Below, in pieces: positions 27,036 through 36,565 of a stretch of 64,000 nucleotides of DNA; position 1 is the stretch's first letter; each line of letters begins with the position of its first letter. Position numbers and translations under genes: made by a program. The notes under the pieces were generated by a model, which was not told the DNA's origin, ran no database searches, and worked only from the letters and a program-made list of their open reading frames with translations. Source of the DNA: Planctomycetota bacterium (GTDB taxonomy: Bacteria; Planctomycetota; UBA1135; GCA-002686595); NCBI GenBank assembly GCA_002862085.1, contig PKCK01000029.1, positions 1 to 64,000 on the forward strand, given 5' to 3'.

Positions 27036-28958
27036 ATGCGTCGATCCTCCTTCGCGTTCTCCCTCATCACCGCCGCGATCCTCGTCACAGCGCCGGAGAT
27101 CGCACAGTCTGCGCAGCGCTCGGCGCTGGTCCCCCGGCAGGTCGCAGCGCCAGCGTCCGACCTCCTCGACGGAACGCTGCGACTGCCCGACCCCGGCGAA
27201 GGCGCCGTTCGATCGCACGCCGCGATCTTCTGGCTGGAGTGGGAGAGCTCCGGCGAGGACCGCTGGGCCGCGGAAGCCGGCCTCCCCGTGACGTCGGGAG
27301 CTCTGGGTGTCGCGGTCCAGGCCTTCGACGCCTCGTCGTTCGAGATCGAATGCACCGTGGAGGGCGCCGCCGTTCCCGTCAGGGCGCGCCGGGACCAGCT
27401 GCTCTCGCCGGAGTTCGGCGGCCAGGGCGTCCAGCGACTCGACCTCGACGTCGCGTCAGCCGGCGCGGCGTCGATCCGGCTCGTCGCGCGCAGCCGAGAC
27501 GTCCCCGCGCCCGCGGTCCTCGTCGTTCGCGACGCTGCGGACCTCGTCGCGTCCGCGCACGTCGACACCCACATGCTCCTCGCAGATCGCGGCTTCCACC
27601 TCGTGGCGCAGGTGGAGCGCGAGGACGCGCCCGTCCGGGGCGTGGAGCGGGCCACGGCCAGGGTGGAGGGGCCTGGCTTCGACGCGTGGATCGATCTCCG
27701 GGACGACGGCCTGAGCGGCGACGGTGCCGCCGGCGACGGGCGTTTCGGAGCGCGGATGCCCGCGGGACTCTCGGGCAGGTACGCGGCGCGCATCGAGCTC
27801 GAGGGCCGGAGCGGCGGCGCGGGCTTCCTGCGCACCACCCGCGTGACCTTCCAGGTGACGGAGCCGCTGCTCGAGCTGACCGGCACGGCGTCCTCCGCCG
27901 TGGAGGACGCGCGGCGACTGCGCCTCGACATCGACGCCGACGGCGTCGGAGACGCCCAGCGCGTGCAGGTCTCGGCAGAGGTGTGGGCCCATGACGAGCT
28001 CGGCCGGGCCCGGCCGATGGCCTGGCTCTCGCGCATCGACGCGCCGCGCGTGTCCTCCGCGGCGCCGGATCGCTGGACCCTCCCCCTCTGGCTCGACGCC
28101 GGATGGTTCTCCGCCACCGGGCTACGCCCGCCGCTGGAGCTCAGGGCAGTGCGCGTGCAGGACCCCGACCACCTCGGCGTGCTCGCCCGCGCGGACCGCC
28201 TCGCCGTCCCACCGGGCCCGCTCCCCCCGTCGGCCGGCCGCGTCACGACCACGATCAGCCGGCTCACCGGGTTCACCGTCAGCGGCTCCGTCCCGCTCAC
28301 GCCCGGTGACGACAGCACGCCCGTCATCCCGAATCCGGGCCTGATGCTCAGCCACGGGTACTGCTCGGGCGGCAGTCCCTGGCCCAACGGCGACTTCAGC
28401 GCGCCGAAGCGAGAGTTCTCCGATCCGAACCGGAACCGGAGCCACGACCAGTTCGCGAACCGGCTCGCGGCCCAGGCCGCGGGCTACACCTCCTTCGGCG
28501 TGGTCGGCCACAGCCAGGGCGCCAACGCGGCGCTGCACCTCCTGACCTACTACCAGAGCCCCCTCGACCGCGCGCTCGGACCGCGACGGATCCAGAGCCT
28601 GGGAGCGCCCTACAGCGGCACGCCCCTCGCCTCGCTCGGATTCTTCGCGTGCGGCGTCAACGACAACCTCACCCCCTCTGGGTCGATCACGTGGCTCGCC
28701 GGGATTCCGACCTGGGCGCGCCGCGAGGTGTACTACTACACGACAGCGAACAGCGGCTTCTTCGCGTGCCAGTTCCTCACCGCTCTCCTCCTCTCGAACC
28801 CCGAGGATGGAACGACGGAACGCGAGGCGGGCCAGCTGACCGGTGCGAACAACATGGGCCACGTCACCGGGTGGTGCCACACCACCTCGATGAGCCAGCC
28901 GGCCCAGTACCGCGACGGTGCCCGCAACGCGATCATCGACGCGCTCGCGGCGCGCTGA
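27036..28958 (+). CDS. Secreted alpha/beta hydrolase (lipase-like) with N-terminal beta domain
   Basis: MRRSSFAFSLITAAILVTAPEIAQS; choice-of-anchor-like DLRDDGLSGDGAAGDGRFGARM; GVVGHSQGANAALHLL (GHSQG). Confidence 0.7.
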   Translation: MRRSSFAFSLITAAILVTAPEIAQSAQRSALVPRQVAAPASDLLDGTLRLPDPGEGAVRSHAAIFWLEWESSGEDRWAAEAGLPVTSGALGVAVQAFDASSFEIECTVEGAAVPVRARRDQLLSPEFGGQGVQRLDLDVASAGAASIRLVARSRDVPAPAVLVVRDAADLVASAHVDTHMLLADRGFHLVAQVEREDAPVRGVERATARVEGPGFDAWIDLRDDGLSGDGAAGDGRFGARMPAGLSGRYAARIELEGRSGGAGFLRTTRVTFQVTEPLLELTGTASSAVEDARRLRLDIDADGVGDAQRVQVSAEVWAHDELGRARPMAWLSRIDAPRVSSAAPDRWTLPLWLDAGWFSATGLRPPLELRAVRVQDPDHLGVLARADRLAVPPGPLPPSAGRVTTTISRLTGFTVSGSVPLTPGDDSTPVIPNPGLMLSHGYCSGGSPWPNGDFSAPKREFSDPNRNRSHDQFANRLAAQAAGYTSFGVVGHSQGANAALHLLTYYQSPLDRALGPRRIQSLGAPYSGTPLASLGFFACGVNDNLTPSGSITWLAGIPTWARREVYYYTTANSGFFACQFLTALLLSNPEDGTTEREAGQLTGANNMGHVTGWCHTTSMSQPAQYRDGARNAIIDALAAR

Positions 28959-28982
28959 GATGGAGCGGCGACGCCGGCTCGC

Positions 28983-29324
28983 TCAGATCGCGGTCCCGCC
29001 CGACTCCCCGGTACGGATCCGGATGCACTGCTGGAGCTCGGTGACGAAGATCTTCCCGTCGCCGACCTCGCCCTGGCCGCGGCGGGCCGCGGTGAGGATC
29101 GCGTCGATCGTCGTCTGGACGTAATCGTCGTTGCAGGCGATGTCGAGCCGCACCTTGGGCGCGAGCTCGGGCGCGACCTCGAGCCCACGATAGATCTCGG
29201 TGCTCTCCGCCTGACCGCGGCCCGCGCAGCGCGTGACGGTGATGCGCGTGATCTCCGCCTTGATGAGGGCCTGTCGAACCTGGTCGAGCTGCTCGGGGCA
29301 GATGATGGCCGTGATGAGCTTCAT
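28983..29324 (-). CDS. glnB/glnK-like: P-II family nitrogen regulatory protein
   Basis: MKLITAIICPEQLDQVRQALIKAEITRITVTRCAGRGQAESTEIYRG...VGDGKIFVTELQQCIRIRTGE; adjacent to amtB. Confidence 0.92.
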   Translation of the reverse strand: MKLITAIICPEQLDQVRQALIKAEITRITVTRCAGRGQAESTEIYRGLEVAPELAPKVRLDIACNDDYVQTTIDAILTAARRGQGEVGDGKIFVTELQQCIRIRTGESGGTAI

Positions 29325-29342
29325 GGTTCCTGTCTCCGCCGA

Positions 29343-30746
29343 TCAGTTGGGGTTCAGGTATCCGTAGCCGTGCTCGCCATGGACGCTGTGGTCCAGGCCG
29401 GCGAGCTCGCCGCGCTCCTCCAGCCGGAAGCCCACGGTCTTCTCCACGAGCACGAGCAGCACGATCGTCCCGACCGCGGAGGCGGCCGCCGCCACGACGA
29501 CACCCATCGCCTGGTGGCCGAACTGGGCGAGCACGCCTGCCTCGGGGACGTCGCGGAGGAACAGCACGAGACCGAGCGCGCCGACGATGCCGCCGACGCC
29601 GTGGATCCCGAAGACGTCGAGGGTGTCGTCGTAGCCCATGCGGTTCTTCAGGGCGATCGCGCCGTAGCACGCAGCCGACGCCATCAGACCCAGGGCCATG
29701 GCCCCGGCGGGCCGCACATCACCCGCTGCTGGAGTGACCGCGACGAGGCCCGCCAGGATGCCGGAGACGAGGCCGAGGCTCGTTGCCTTCCCGTGCCGCC
29801 ACCCCTCGATGAACATCCACCCGAGGGCGCCCGCCGCCGCGGCGGCCTGGGTGGCGGTGAGCGCCTGCGCGGTCTTCAGCCCGCTCTCCACGGAGCTGCC
29901 GGCGTTGAAGCCGAACCAACCCACCCACAGCAGACCCGCGCCGATCAGGGTCATGACGAGATTGTTGGGATGCATGGCCACCCGCGGGAAGCCGCGGCGC
30001 GCGCCGAGATAGAACGCGGCGACGAGCCCCGCGACCCCCGCCGAGACATGGATCACGGTGCCACCGGCGAAGTCGATGGCGTCGCCGGTGAGGAACCCAC
30101 CGCCCCACACGATGTGAGCGAGCGGGTTGTAGATGAGGAGACTCCACAGCGCGATGAAGACGCAGTAGCCACGGAAGCGCACGCGCTCGGCGAAAGCGCC
30201 TGCGATCAGAGCGGGCGTGATGATCGCGAACTTGCCCTGGAACATCGCGAAGACGTACTCGGGGATGCCGCTCTCCATGATCGTGGTGTCGATACCCGCG
30301 AGCATCACCTTGGAGGAGTCCCAGCCGATCACGCCGCCGACGCTCGGCCCGAACGAGAGCGCGTAGCCAGCGACGACCCAGATCACGCCGACGATCGCCA
30401 TCGCCGCGAAGCTGTGCATCATGGTCCCCAGCACGTTCTTCGTGCGCACGAGGCCCCCGTAGAACATGGCGAGGCCCGGGATCATCAGGAGGACGAGCGC
30501 GGTGCTGGTCAGCATCCAGGCGGTCGTTCCGGTGTCGATCGCGGGCGGATCTTGAAGGAGCGGCGCCGCGGCGAGCGCGGCGGTCGTGGAGTGGGGACCG
30601 ATCAAAGGAGCAGTCGACTGGGGCCGGCTTGGCCGTGGAACGAGGCGAGCGGCGACTCGACGTTCACCGCGCAGGTCTGTGCTCAGATGATCGCAACTCC
30701 TGGGAATCACGCGTTCGCCTCGTTCGAATTGCTGATCGGCACTCAT
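29343..30746 (-). CDS. amtB: Ammonium transporter (start uncertain; TTG at 30605 is an alternative)
   Basis: VLLMIPGLAMFYGGLVRTKNVLGTMMHSF, HPNNLVMTLIGAGLLWVGWFGFNAGSS, DVFGIHGVGGIVGALG. Confidence 0.93.
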   Translation of the reverse strand: MSADQQFERGERVIPRSCDHLSTDLRGERRVAARLVPRPSRPQSTAPLIGPHSTTAALAAAPLLQDPPAIDTGTTAWMLTSTALVLLMIPGLAMFYGGLVRTKNVLGTMMHSFAAMAIVGVIWVVAGYALSFGPSVGGVIGWDSSKVMLAGIDTTIMESGIPEYVFAMFQGKFAIITPALIAGAFAERVRFRGYCVFIALWSLLIYNPLAHIVWGGGFLTGDAIDFAGGTVIHVSAGVAGLVAAFYLGARRGFPRVAMHPNNLVMTLIGAGLLWVGWFGFNAGSSVESGLKTAQALTATQAAAAAGALGWMFIEGWRHGKATSLGLVSGILAGLVAVTPAAGDVRPAGAMALGLMASAACYGAIALKNRMGYDDTLDVFGIHGVGGIVGALGLVLFLRDVPEAGVLAQFGHQAMGVVVAAAASAVGTIVLLVLVEKTVGFRLEERGELAGLDHSVHGEHGYGYLNPN

Positions 30747-30893
30747 CGCACGTCAATGACGGCGCGCTGAGCCGCGGCAAATGCGCGCAGCCGCAGGCAT
30801 CGGGACAGGTTCGCACCCGACAGCCCCTCGCTCGGCCCCGAAGCTCCGCACTGCTCGGGCCGCGCGGCCACTCGTCGCCGCGAACTCGTGGGA

Positions 30894-31184
30894 TCAGCGC
30901 CCATGATCGAGGGTGCGGATGGGCTCCTCGATCCGGGGCGCCGGCACCCTGGTGGCCTCGGCCGTGAGGGCTTCGCTGTGTCGCTCGGCGGTCACCGTCG
31001 CGCTCGGCGCGAGGTCACCCACGATCATCTCGGGCTGCTGCGGATCTGCACGCTCCGGTTCGGAGGCCTCCGGGCTCTTCTGCTCGGCCGTCGAAGCCGG
31101 ACCGACGCCGGTGCTGCCGCCAGGCATGTTCCGCGCGCACAGCGTGAGGAGCACCAGAGCGAGAGTGCGTGTGATCGGGCACAT
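30894..31184 (-). CDS. Small putative exported protein
   Basis: MCPITRTLALVLLTLCARNMPGGSTG..., hydrophobic leader then low-complexity acidic tail; weak coding evidence. Confidence 0.3.
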   Translation of the reverse strand: MCPITRTLALVLLTLCARNMPGGSTGVGPASTAEQKSPEASEPERADPQQPEMIVGDLAPSATVTAERHSEALTAEATRVPAPRIEEPIRTLDHGR

Positions 31185-31378
31185 GGCGCCAGATCCTGGT
31201 TCCATCCGTGCGGAGGGGCGCAGCGGCGGGGGTTCTCGTCCGCGCGACGAGGAAGTCCGCCCCCGACACGCCGCTGCATTGGGCGACACGCGCGACTTAT
31301 GAGATAGTCGGGCGGCCAGCGGTCCGCCTCGACCGGGGACCGAGTCACGACCTTCGATCTCCATCGAAGACGAGCATG

Positions 31379-31412
31379 CCCGTGAGGCCGGCGCGACCGC
31401 CGGCCTCACGGG
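31379..31412. promoter_or_regulatory. 15-bp perfect stem, CGAC tetraloop, immediately upstream of sensor kinase start
   Basis: cccgtgaggccggcg-cgac-cgccggcctcacggg. Confidence 0.6.
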
Positions 31413-31428
31413 TCCCGATCCCCCCCTG

Positions 31429-32667
31429 ATGAGCAGCCAGGACAAAGACGCAGACACGCCGGAGGAGAATCCGGTCGACCTGCTCCTCGCGATGTCCGCA
31501 AACTCCACCGGGGACCTGGCGGATGTCCTGGAGCGAGGCCTGGCGCATGCGGCGGCCTTCTTCGGCCTCGACTTCGGCATCGTCAGCCGTGTGACGGGCG
31601 GACGCTACGTGATCGAGCACGTGCACCAGCCAGACGGCCAGGGACTCGGGGTCGGTCAGGAGTTCCCTGTCGGCGAGACCTACTGCGCGATCACCCTGGA
31701 GGCCGACGACGTCGTCTCGATCGACGAGATGCGCTCGTCGCAACACAGCGGTCATCCCTGCTACGAGAAGTTCCAGCTCGAGTCCTACATCGGCGTGCCC
31801 TTGCGGGTCGGCGGCGAGGTCCACGGCACCCTGAGCTTCTTCGCATCCGACGCACGGCCGCAGCAGTGGAGCGAGAGCGACCGCCAGCTCGTCCTGGTGC
31901 TGGCACGCTGGGTGGAGGGGACGATCTCACAGGAGAGCCTGCGTCAGCGACTGTCCTCGACCCTCCGCGCGAACCACGAGCTCATCGAGCGCAACGCGGA
32001 CCTCGAGAGCTTCGCGCGCCACGCGAGCCACGATCTTCAGGCGCCCCTGCAGAACGTCACCGCCCTCGTCGGGATCCTCGCCGAGGATCTCGAGGACGGC
32101 GATCTGGAGCGCGCCGCCGAGGACTCCCGGCTGATCGGCGGCGAGGTCGCGCGCATGTCCGACCTCGTGCAGGCGCTGCTCGCTCTCGCCCGCAGCGGGC
32201 GCGCCGAGATCGGCGACGACCTGATCCAGCTCGAAGACTGCGTGAACAAGGCGCTGGACTCGCTGCAGCCGACGATCGAAGCCGCCGGCGCGGAGATCGT
32301 CGTCGGCGATCTCCCGTCAGCGCCGGGGTCCGACCAGCTCCTGACCCAGGTCTTCCAGAACCTCGTCGAGAACGCGGTGAAGTTCAGCCGCGCCGGCGTG
32401 GCGCCCCACGTCGAGGTCCTGGGGCGTCCCGTGGACGGCGCGGTCGAGGTCACGGTCAGTGACAACGGGATCGGCATCGACCCCGAGAAGCTCGAGCTGA
32501 TCTTCGAGCCTCTGACTCGCCTCCACGCCGTGTCCGACCACGCGGGCTCCGGCATCGGGCTCGCGATCGTCCGCAAGGTCGTCCGCCGTCACGGCGGCGA
32601 CGTCTCGGTACGGTCGACGCCGGGCGAGGGCTCCACCTTCCGGCTCACGCTCCGGACGAAGGGCTGA
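31429..32667 (+). CDS. GAF-domain sensor histidine kinase
   Basis: GAF region (GETYCAITLEADD...YIGVPLRVGGEVHGTLSFF); H-box FARHASHDLQAPLQNV; N/G boxes VFQNLVENAVKFSR, VSDNGIGIDPEKLELIF, GSGIGLAIVRKVVRRHGG. Confidence 0.92.
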   Translation: MSSQDKDADTPEENPVDLLLAMSANSTGDLADVLERGLAHAAAFFGLDFGIVSRVTGGRYVIEHVHQPDGQGLGVGQEFPVGETYCAITLEADDVVSIDEMRSSQHSGHPCYEKFQLESYIGVPLRVGGEVHGTLSFFASDARPQQWSESDRQLVLVLARWVEGTISQESLRQRLSSTLRANHELIERNADLESFARHASHDLQAPLQNVTALVGILAEDLEDGDLERAAEDSRLIGGEVARMSDLVQALLALARSGRAEIGDDLIQLEDCVNKALDSLQPTIEAAGAEIVVGDLPSAPGSDQLLTQVFQNLVENAVKFSRAGVAPHVEVLGRPVDGAVEVTVSDNGIGIDPEKLELIFEPLTRLHAVSDHAGSGIGLAIVRKVVRRHGGDVSVRSTPGEGSTFRLTLRTKG

Positions 32668-32745
32668 GCCGCCGCGCCGGAGCGGGGCTTCGCAGCTCGC
32701 CCCCCCCGGCCGCCTCCCTCTCGCTCCGCGCCGCGAACTCCGGGC

Positions 32746-33633
32746 ATGCAGCGCGTCCGTCGCAGATTCCGCCAGGCGGCGTTGGCCCTCATCGCGGTCG
32801 CGGGGCTCGCGACCGTCGCCGTGAAGGTCTTCGGAGCGACGATCATCAACGGACTCTCCGCGAACGGCGTCTATCACCGGACCGCTGGGGTCGCTTACGG
32901 CGAACATCCGCGACAGGTCCTCGACCTCTACGCGCCCATCGGAAGCACGACCGCCTCACCGGTGCTGCTCTTCTTCTACGGAGGCGGCTGGACCGAGGGG
33001 ACGCGAACGGACTACGAGTTCGTCGCGTCGTCTTTCGCGCGTGAGGGCTTCCTCGTCGTCCTGCCCGACTACCGCCTTCACCCCGAGGTCACCTTCCCCG
33101 CGTTCGTGGACGACGCCGCCGCGGCTGCGACGTGGGTGCAGGAGCACGCTGGGGACCACGGCGGTGATCCGAGCCAGATCTTCCTCGCCGGACACTCCGC
33201 CGGGGCTTACCTCGCGGCTCACGTGGCGCTGTGGCCGGAGAAGATGCTCGCGGCGGGCGGCGACCCGGAGGGATTCGCGGGGCTCGTGGGCCTCGCGGGC
33301 CCCTACGACTTCCTGCCCCTCGACGAGGGCAGCGTCCTGGAACGGATCTTCCCGGCGGCCACACGCCTCGAGAGCCAACCGATCCACCACGTGGACGCAG
33401 GGGCCGTGCTCCCTCCGGTGCTGCTCGTCCACGGGACCGCGGACGAACGCGTCTGGCCGCGTAACTCCCGGAGGCTCGCCGCGGCGCTCGAGCAACGCGG
33501 CGCCGACGTGACCCTGATCACCTACGAGGGGGTCGGTCACGCCCGCCTCGCGGCCTCGCTGGCGCCCGCCTTCGACTTCCTCTCCCGAGCGCGACAGGAC
33601 GTTCTCGACTGGCTGTCCGCCCGGACCTCCTGA
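32746..33633 (+). CDS. Alpha/beta hydrolase (BD-FAE/carboxylesterase-like)
   Basis: LDLYAPIGSTTASPVLLFFYGGGWTEG, LAGHSAGAYLAAHVAL, VLLVHGTADERVWPRNS. Confidence 0.88.
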   Translation: MQRVRRRFRQAALALIAVAGLATVAVKVFGATIINGLSANGVYHRTAGVAYGEHPRQVLDLYAPIGSTTASPVLLFFYGGGWTEGTRTDYEFVASSFAREGFLVVLPDYRLHPEVTFPAFVDDAAAAATWVQEHAGDHGGDPSQIFLAGHSAGAYLAAHVALWPEKMLAAGGDPEGFAGLVGLAGPYDFLPLDEGSVLERIFPAATRLESQPIHHVDAGAVLPPVLLVHGTADERVWPRNSRRLAAALEQRGADVTLITYEGVGHARLAASLAPAFDFLSRARQDVLDWLSARTS

Positions 33634-33842
33634 TGCTCCGCGGCCGGCAGGCTCGCCGTCCGCCGCCTCCAGGAGGCCGCCGAGATCTCCATGGATCCTC
33701 TCCGGCCAACCGGCTCGACCTCGCGCACGCGAGAACGATGCCATGGGCCGATCCGGATCGCTGGGCGGCTAGGATAGCCCCGACGACATGACCACACAGC
33801 ACGGCCGAACGAGCGCCGCGGACGCCCCTGAGGTCCGCTGAG

Positions 33843-34751
33843 GTGCGCTTCTCCGTCATCATCTGCAGCCGCGACCGCGCGGCGGATCTCGTGCGGACGC
33901 TGCGCTCCCTCCAGGAAGCGCTCGCATCCGCGACGGAGGAGTGGGAGGTCGTCGTCGTGGACAACGCCTCCAGCGACGACACCGCGGGGGCCGCGCGAGG
34001 GGCTCTAGGTGAAGACGCCACCGTCGTCCTCGAGGAGCGCCTCGGCCTCTCCTTCGCTCGGAACCGCGGCGTCGCCGAAGCCCGTGGAGAGGTGCTCGTC
34101 TTCATCGACGACGACATCACCGTCGACGAGCGCTGGGTCAGGACGTACGAGGAGACCTTCGAGGACGGATCGGTGTCCGCCGCGGGAGGCCCCGTGGAGA
34201 CGATCTTCCCCGAGGGCTCCGACCCGGACTACGTGCGCGCGGTGATGGCGGACGGGGGCTCGGGCACCGGTCACTACATGCCCGAAGGGGGCAGGGCCGA
34301 GGTCTTCCCGGGCCGCAGGCCCGGCTACCCGCGCGGCGGGAACATGGCGATCCGCGCCGCGGCCATCGAGGACGTCGGCGACTTCGACGTCGCCTTGGGC
34401 TGGGGCAAACATCAGATCCCGGCCGAGGAGACCGAGCTCTTCGCGCGCATGTGCTCCGCCGGGCACCGGATCTGGTACGTGCCCGGGGCGCACGTGCTGC
34501 ATCGCTTCCAGATCGAGAAGGTGAACTGGGCGTACCTCAAGCGCTGGCACCGCGGCTACGGACGCGCCTCGGTGATCATGAAGGGCCGTCCGAGCGCGGG
34601 CCGGCGCCTCCTGCGCCTCGCCGACCAGCTGGTCACCTGGCTGCGCTACTCGCTCGTCGTCGCGCTCGACCGGCGCCGCGCTTCGGCGAAGCCTTCGAGG
34701 AAGAAGTGGCAGGCCGAGGGGCGGATCGCCCAGCTCCTCAGCCTCGGCTGA
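33843..34751 (+). CDS. Glycosyltransferase family 2
   Basis: MRFSVIICSRDRAADLVRTLRSL; VVVDNASSDDT; RNRGVAEARGEVLVFIDDDITVDERW. Confidence 0.9.
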   Translation: MRFSVIICSRDRAADLVRTLRSLQEALASATEEWEVVVVDNASSDDTAGAARGALGEDATVVLEERLGLSFARNRGVAEARGEVLVFIDDDITVDERWVRTYEETFEDGSVSAAGGPVETIFPEGSDPDYVRAVMADGGSGTGHYMPEGGRAEVFPGRRPGYPRGGNMAIRAAAIEDVGDFDVALGWGKHQIPAEETELFARMCSAGHRIWYVPGAHVLHRFQIEKVNWAYLKRWHRGYGRASVIMKGRPSAGRRLLRLADQLVTWLRYSLVVALDRRRASAKPSRKKWQAEGRIAQLLSLG

Positions 34752-34787
34752 CGCCGCCCGCTCATCGAGCGGACAGCGCGCCGCTCG

Positions 34788-36173
34788 CTAGTACTCGCGG
34801 TCCACGATGATCCCGGGCGCCGGCACCGGGTAGAGGCCGTCCTCCCCGGGCATGAGCGGCGAGTCCGAGCCCTCCTTCAGCGCGTCGACGCCGACGCCGA
34901 ACTCGTGCTCGCAGTTGAGCGCCTGCTCGTAGCTGATCTCACGGCCGGTGTGCGCCGCCATGCGCCCCATGTTGCAGAGCATGCTCGCTTCGACCCCGTA
35001 GCGGACCTCGTTGAAAGGGGTGTCATCGCGAATCGCGGCGATGAGGTCCTCCCACTCGTTCTGATAGGGGTTCTTCTCTTCATCCGCGACGCGGGAGACC
35101 CACACGCGGCTCTTGCGATCCAGCGTGTGACCGGAGTGGATGCTCGACGGCAGACCGCAGTCGCTGGAGGCCGAAACGATCGCCGAGCCCTTCGTTCCGT
35201 GCATGTAGCTGGAGAAGCGCGTCTGGCAGTTCACCATGTTGCGTCCCTCGAACATCATCTTCGTCCCGTCCGCGTAGGTGTACTCGATCGAGTAGCTGTC
35301 GAGGTTCTGATCGACGTAGCGCGCGCCGCTCTCGTCGAATCGGTAGTGGCGGCCGCCGGAGCCCTGAGCCTTGACGGGCAGCTCGCCCTTCATCCACGCC
35401 AGCTGGTCGATGATGTGGATGAAGAAGTCGTTGAAGGCGCCGCCGCTCGCCCAGAGGAAGCTGTGGAAGCGCCGGATCTGATGCTGCAGGTGGGTGAGGT
35501 GATCCGGCTTCGGAAGCGAACGGAAGAAGGCCACCGGTCCCTGCATGCGGTACCCCCGCTGGGCGATGATCTCGCCGAGCTCTCCCGCGCGGACCCGCTC
35601 GTGGAGCTCCTGCATCGCGCGGCTGTGACGGGACATGAGGCCGACGCCGACCTTGATGCCCGCCTTCTCCGAGACCTCTGCGAGCGCGAGCATGCGCCGG
35701 CTGCTCGGACCATCGACGGTCACCGGCTTCTCCATGAAGACATGAAGCCCCTTCCGGAGCGCGTAGGCGAAGTGGACCCAGCGGAAGGCGGGAGGGGTGG
35801 CGAGGATCACGACGTCACCGGGCCGCAGGCAGTCCATGGCCTTGCGGTAGCCGTCGAATCCGAGGAAGCGCCGATCCTCGGGGACGTTGGCGCGGTCGGG
35901 GAAGCTACCCGCGAGCGCGCCGTGGCTCGACGCCATCCGGTCCTCGAAGACGTCGGCCATGGCCACGAGCTTCGTCGGACCGCGCTTCACCATCAGCGCG
36001 TTCCGCGCCGCGCCGCTCCCGCGCCCACCGCAGCCGACCACCGCGATCCGGATCTCCTCCTGGCCGCCGACGGGAGGCCGCGGGATCGCGCCCCCGGCGA
36101 GGAGAGAGGTCGCGGCGAGGCAACTGCTGTCTCGGAGGACGTCTCGACGGGTCAGATCGGTGGGTTGAGCCAT
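34788..36173 (-). CDS. Gfo/Idh/MocA family oxidoreductase
   Basis: IRIAVVGCGGRGSGAARNAL; HVFMEKPVTVDGPSSRRMLALAE; NDFFIHIIDQLAWMKGELP. Confidence 0.92.
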   Translation of the reverse strand: MAQPTDLTRRDVLRDSSCLAATSLLAGGAIPRPPVGGQEEIRIAVVGCGGRGSGAARNALMVKRGPTKLVAMADVFEDRMASSHGALAGSFPDRANVPEDRRFLGFDGYRKAMDCLRPGDVVILATPPAFRWVHFAYALRKGLHVFMEKPVTVDGPSSRRMLALAEVSEKAGIKVGVGLMSRHSRAMQELHERVRAGELGEIIAQRGYRMQGPVAFFRSLPKPDHLTHLQHQIRRFHSFLWASGGAFNDFFIHIIDQLAWMKGELPVKAQGSGGRHYRFDESGARYVDQNLDSYSIEYTYADGTKMMFEGRNMVNCQTRFSSYMHGTKGSAIVSASSDCGLPSSIHSGHTLDRKSRVWVSRVADEEKNPYQNEWEDLIAAIRDDTPFNEVRYGVEASMLCNMGRMAAHTGREISYEQALNCEHEFGVGVDALKEGSDSPLMPGEDGLYPVPAPGIIVDREY

Positions 36174-36565
36174 GACTTGATGCGCTGGAGGAATGAGGTC
36201 GCTGGCCGAACGTCGCGCCAGAGCCTGACATTAACACGGATGCGCCGGACGGGGCCCGGTCCGTGCTCTCCTGACGGACGCCACGATCGCCCCTTCACCC
36301 GCAGCGCCTTCGACCACGGGCATCGCATACGGGAAGGTGCGGATCCCGGAAGAACGAGAACCGTATCGACTACGTGAATCACCGCGCTGTCAGCGAGAAC
36401 GCTCGCACCGGTGGCGCTCGATTCGACGTTGCGAGCGTCGCGACCGGGTCCCGGGCGCCTCCTCGTCGTCGGTCATGGCCTGCGTTCGGCGGGCGGGTGC
36501 GAGCGCCTCGGCCGCGCCGATCAGCGACGACTCCAACTGCCATCCATGCGTGCTACTTTCCCTCC

